DNA of 64,000 nucleotides, from assembly GCF_007828835.1 (NCBI RefSeq), contig NZ_VIVL01000018.1:1-64000 (forward strand). Direction: 5' to 3'. The notes beneath the pieces are model-generated. The model was not told the DNA's origin and did not search any database. It saw nothing but the letters and a program-made list of their open reading frames with translations. This DNA is from Variovorax beijingensis (lineage in GTDB: Bacteria > Pseudomonadota > Gammaproteobacteria > Burkholderiales > Burkholderiaceae_C). Shown here piece after piece: positions 63,541 through 64,000 of the stretch; positions within the stretch are counted from its first letter, which is position 1, and each line of letters starts with the position of its first letter. The translations under genes were made by a program, and so were the position numbers.

Positions 63541-64000
63541 ATGCCGCAGGTCCCCATTTCACGCCGCCGATTCACCCTTGCCGCCGTCGCCGCCGCGACC
63601 GTTCCGATGCCCGTGCTGGCACAAGGCACCTGGCCCAGCAAGCCGATCCGCATCATCGTGCCCTACACGCCGGGCGGGTTCACCGACCAGATGGCGCGGC
63701 TGGTGCAGGTCGGCCTGCAGGCGCGGCTCGGCCAGCCGGTGCTGGTAGACAACAAGCCGGGCGCGAACAGCCTGATCGGCGTCGATGCCATTGCCAAGGC
63801 CGCGCCCGACGGCAGCACCTTCGGCGTCGTCATCGCGGCCTATGCGGCCAACACCACGCTGTATCCCAAGCTGCCCTACGACCCGCAAAAGGACCTGACG
63901 GGCGTTTCGCTGATGGGCATCTCGCCGCTGCTGGCCGCAGTCAACGTCGATGCGCCGTTCAAGACCGCGCGCGAGCTCATCGACTACGCGCGTGCGAATC
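63541..64000 (+). CDS. Bug family (TctC-like) substrate-binding protein, 5' part (cut by window end)
   Basis: 153 codons are present; the gene runs off the right edge. The N terminus has S-R-R-R-F-T-L-A-A-V, a twin-arginine-like or Sec signal, with cleavage after V-L-A before Q-G-T-W. Then the family pattern I-R-I-I-V-P-Y-T-P-G-G-F-T-D and V-L-V-D-N-K-P-G-A-N appears, followed by P-D-G-S-T-F. A periplasmic carboxylate-binding protein. The 90 bp gap behind the patatin gene contains a short GC hairpin without a T tract. Confidence 0.93.
   Translation, partial: MPQVPISRRRFTLAAVAAATVPMPVLAQGTWPSKPIRIIVPYTPGGFTDQMARLVQVGLQARLGQPVLVDNKPGANSLIGVDAIAKAAPDGSTFGVVIAAYAANTTLYPKLPYDPQKDLTGVSLMGISPLLAAVNVDAPFKTARELIDYARAN

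Overview
The window is a 64 kb stretch of a high-GC beta-proteobacterial chromosome. It most resembles Burkholderiales, family Comamonadaceae, and Variovorax-like in flavour. The basis is the gene repertoire (solute-binding proteins of the Bug/TctC type, many LysR regulators, livHMGF, an acyl-CoA oxidation block, pqiABC), the strong G/C third-position bias and the dense gene packing. The genus is an inference, because no rRNA or marker gene is present. No rRNA, tRNA, CRISPR array, IS element or replication origin was seen.

Layout. 1-7189: the tail of an acyl-CoA synthetase, then a branched-chain-amino-acid-type ABC importer with two tandem paralogous binding proteins, a terminator, and livH-livM-livG-livF. 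A repeat-rich 361 bp gap separates livG from livF. 7190-10545: an accessory patch of lower GC. A secreted alpha/beta-hydrolase and a lipoprotein lie between two remnants of what looks like a DUF6402 gene. 10546-23966: a long plus-strand block for fatty acyl-CoA oxidation: bifunctional hydratase/dehydrogenase, M20 peptidase, thiolase, two acyl-CoA dehydrogenases, thioesterase, two SDRs, MDR reductase and GST-like protein. 24000-29758: LysR/azoreductase, aldo-keto reductase, MFS, LysR and a hydratase. 29906-36155: a Bug binding protein, a PLP aminotransferase, a divergent GntR regulator and a 1025-residue FAD/Fe-S oxidase, probably one 2-hydroxy/2-amino acid catabolic unit. 36177-45597: DNA repair methyltransferase, several MFS exporters, LysR, a PPOX-type flavoprotein and a membrane M48 protease. 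45618-49244: a translationally coupled pqiA-pqiA'-pqiB-pqiC lipid transport operon. 49353-57711: DHA2 exporter, S9 lipoprotein peptidase divergent from a two-component system, VOC protein, MATE exporter and DUF2239 protein. 57755-64000: a GIY-YIG-like/MarR pair behind two palindromes, a membrane protein, tex, a Phd/VapC-type toxin-antitoxin module running into a patatin gene, and a truncated Bug protein at the edge.

The observations I consider most worth checking are these. (a) Complementary degenerate ATPase motifs in LivF and LivG predict one dead and one live ATP site. (b) A split DUF6402 gene surrounds a hydrolase/lipoprotein cassette. (c) A dispersed ~100 bp element sits directly upstream of two unrelated start codons in the same orientation. 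(d) A GIY-YIG-like/MarR operon has a double palindromic operator. (e) A toxin-antitoxin module is fused into one transcription unit with a patatin-like lipase.
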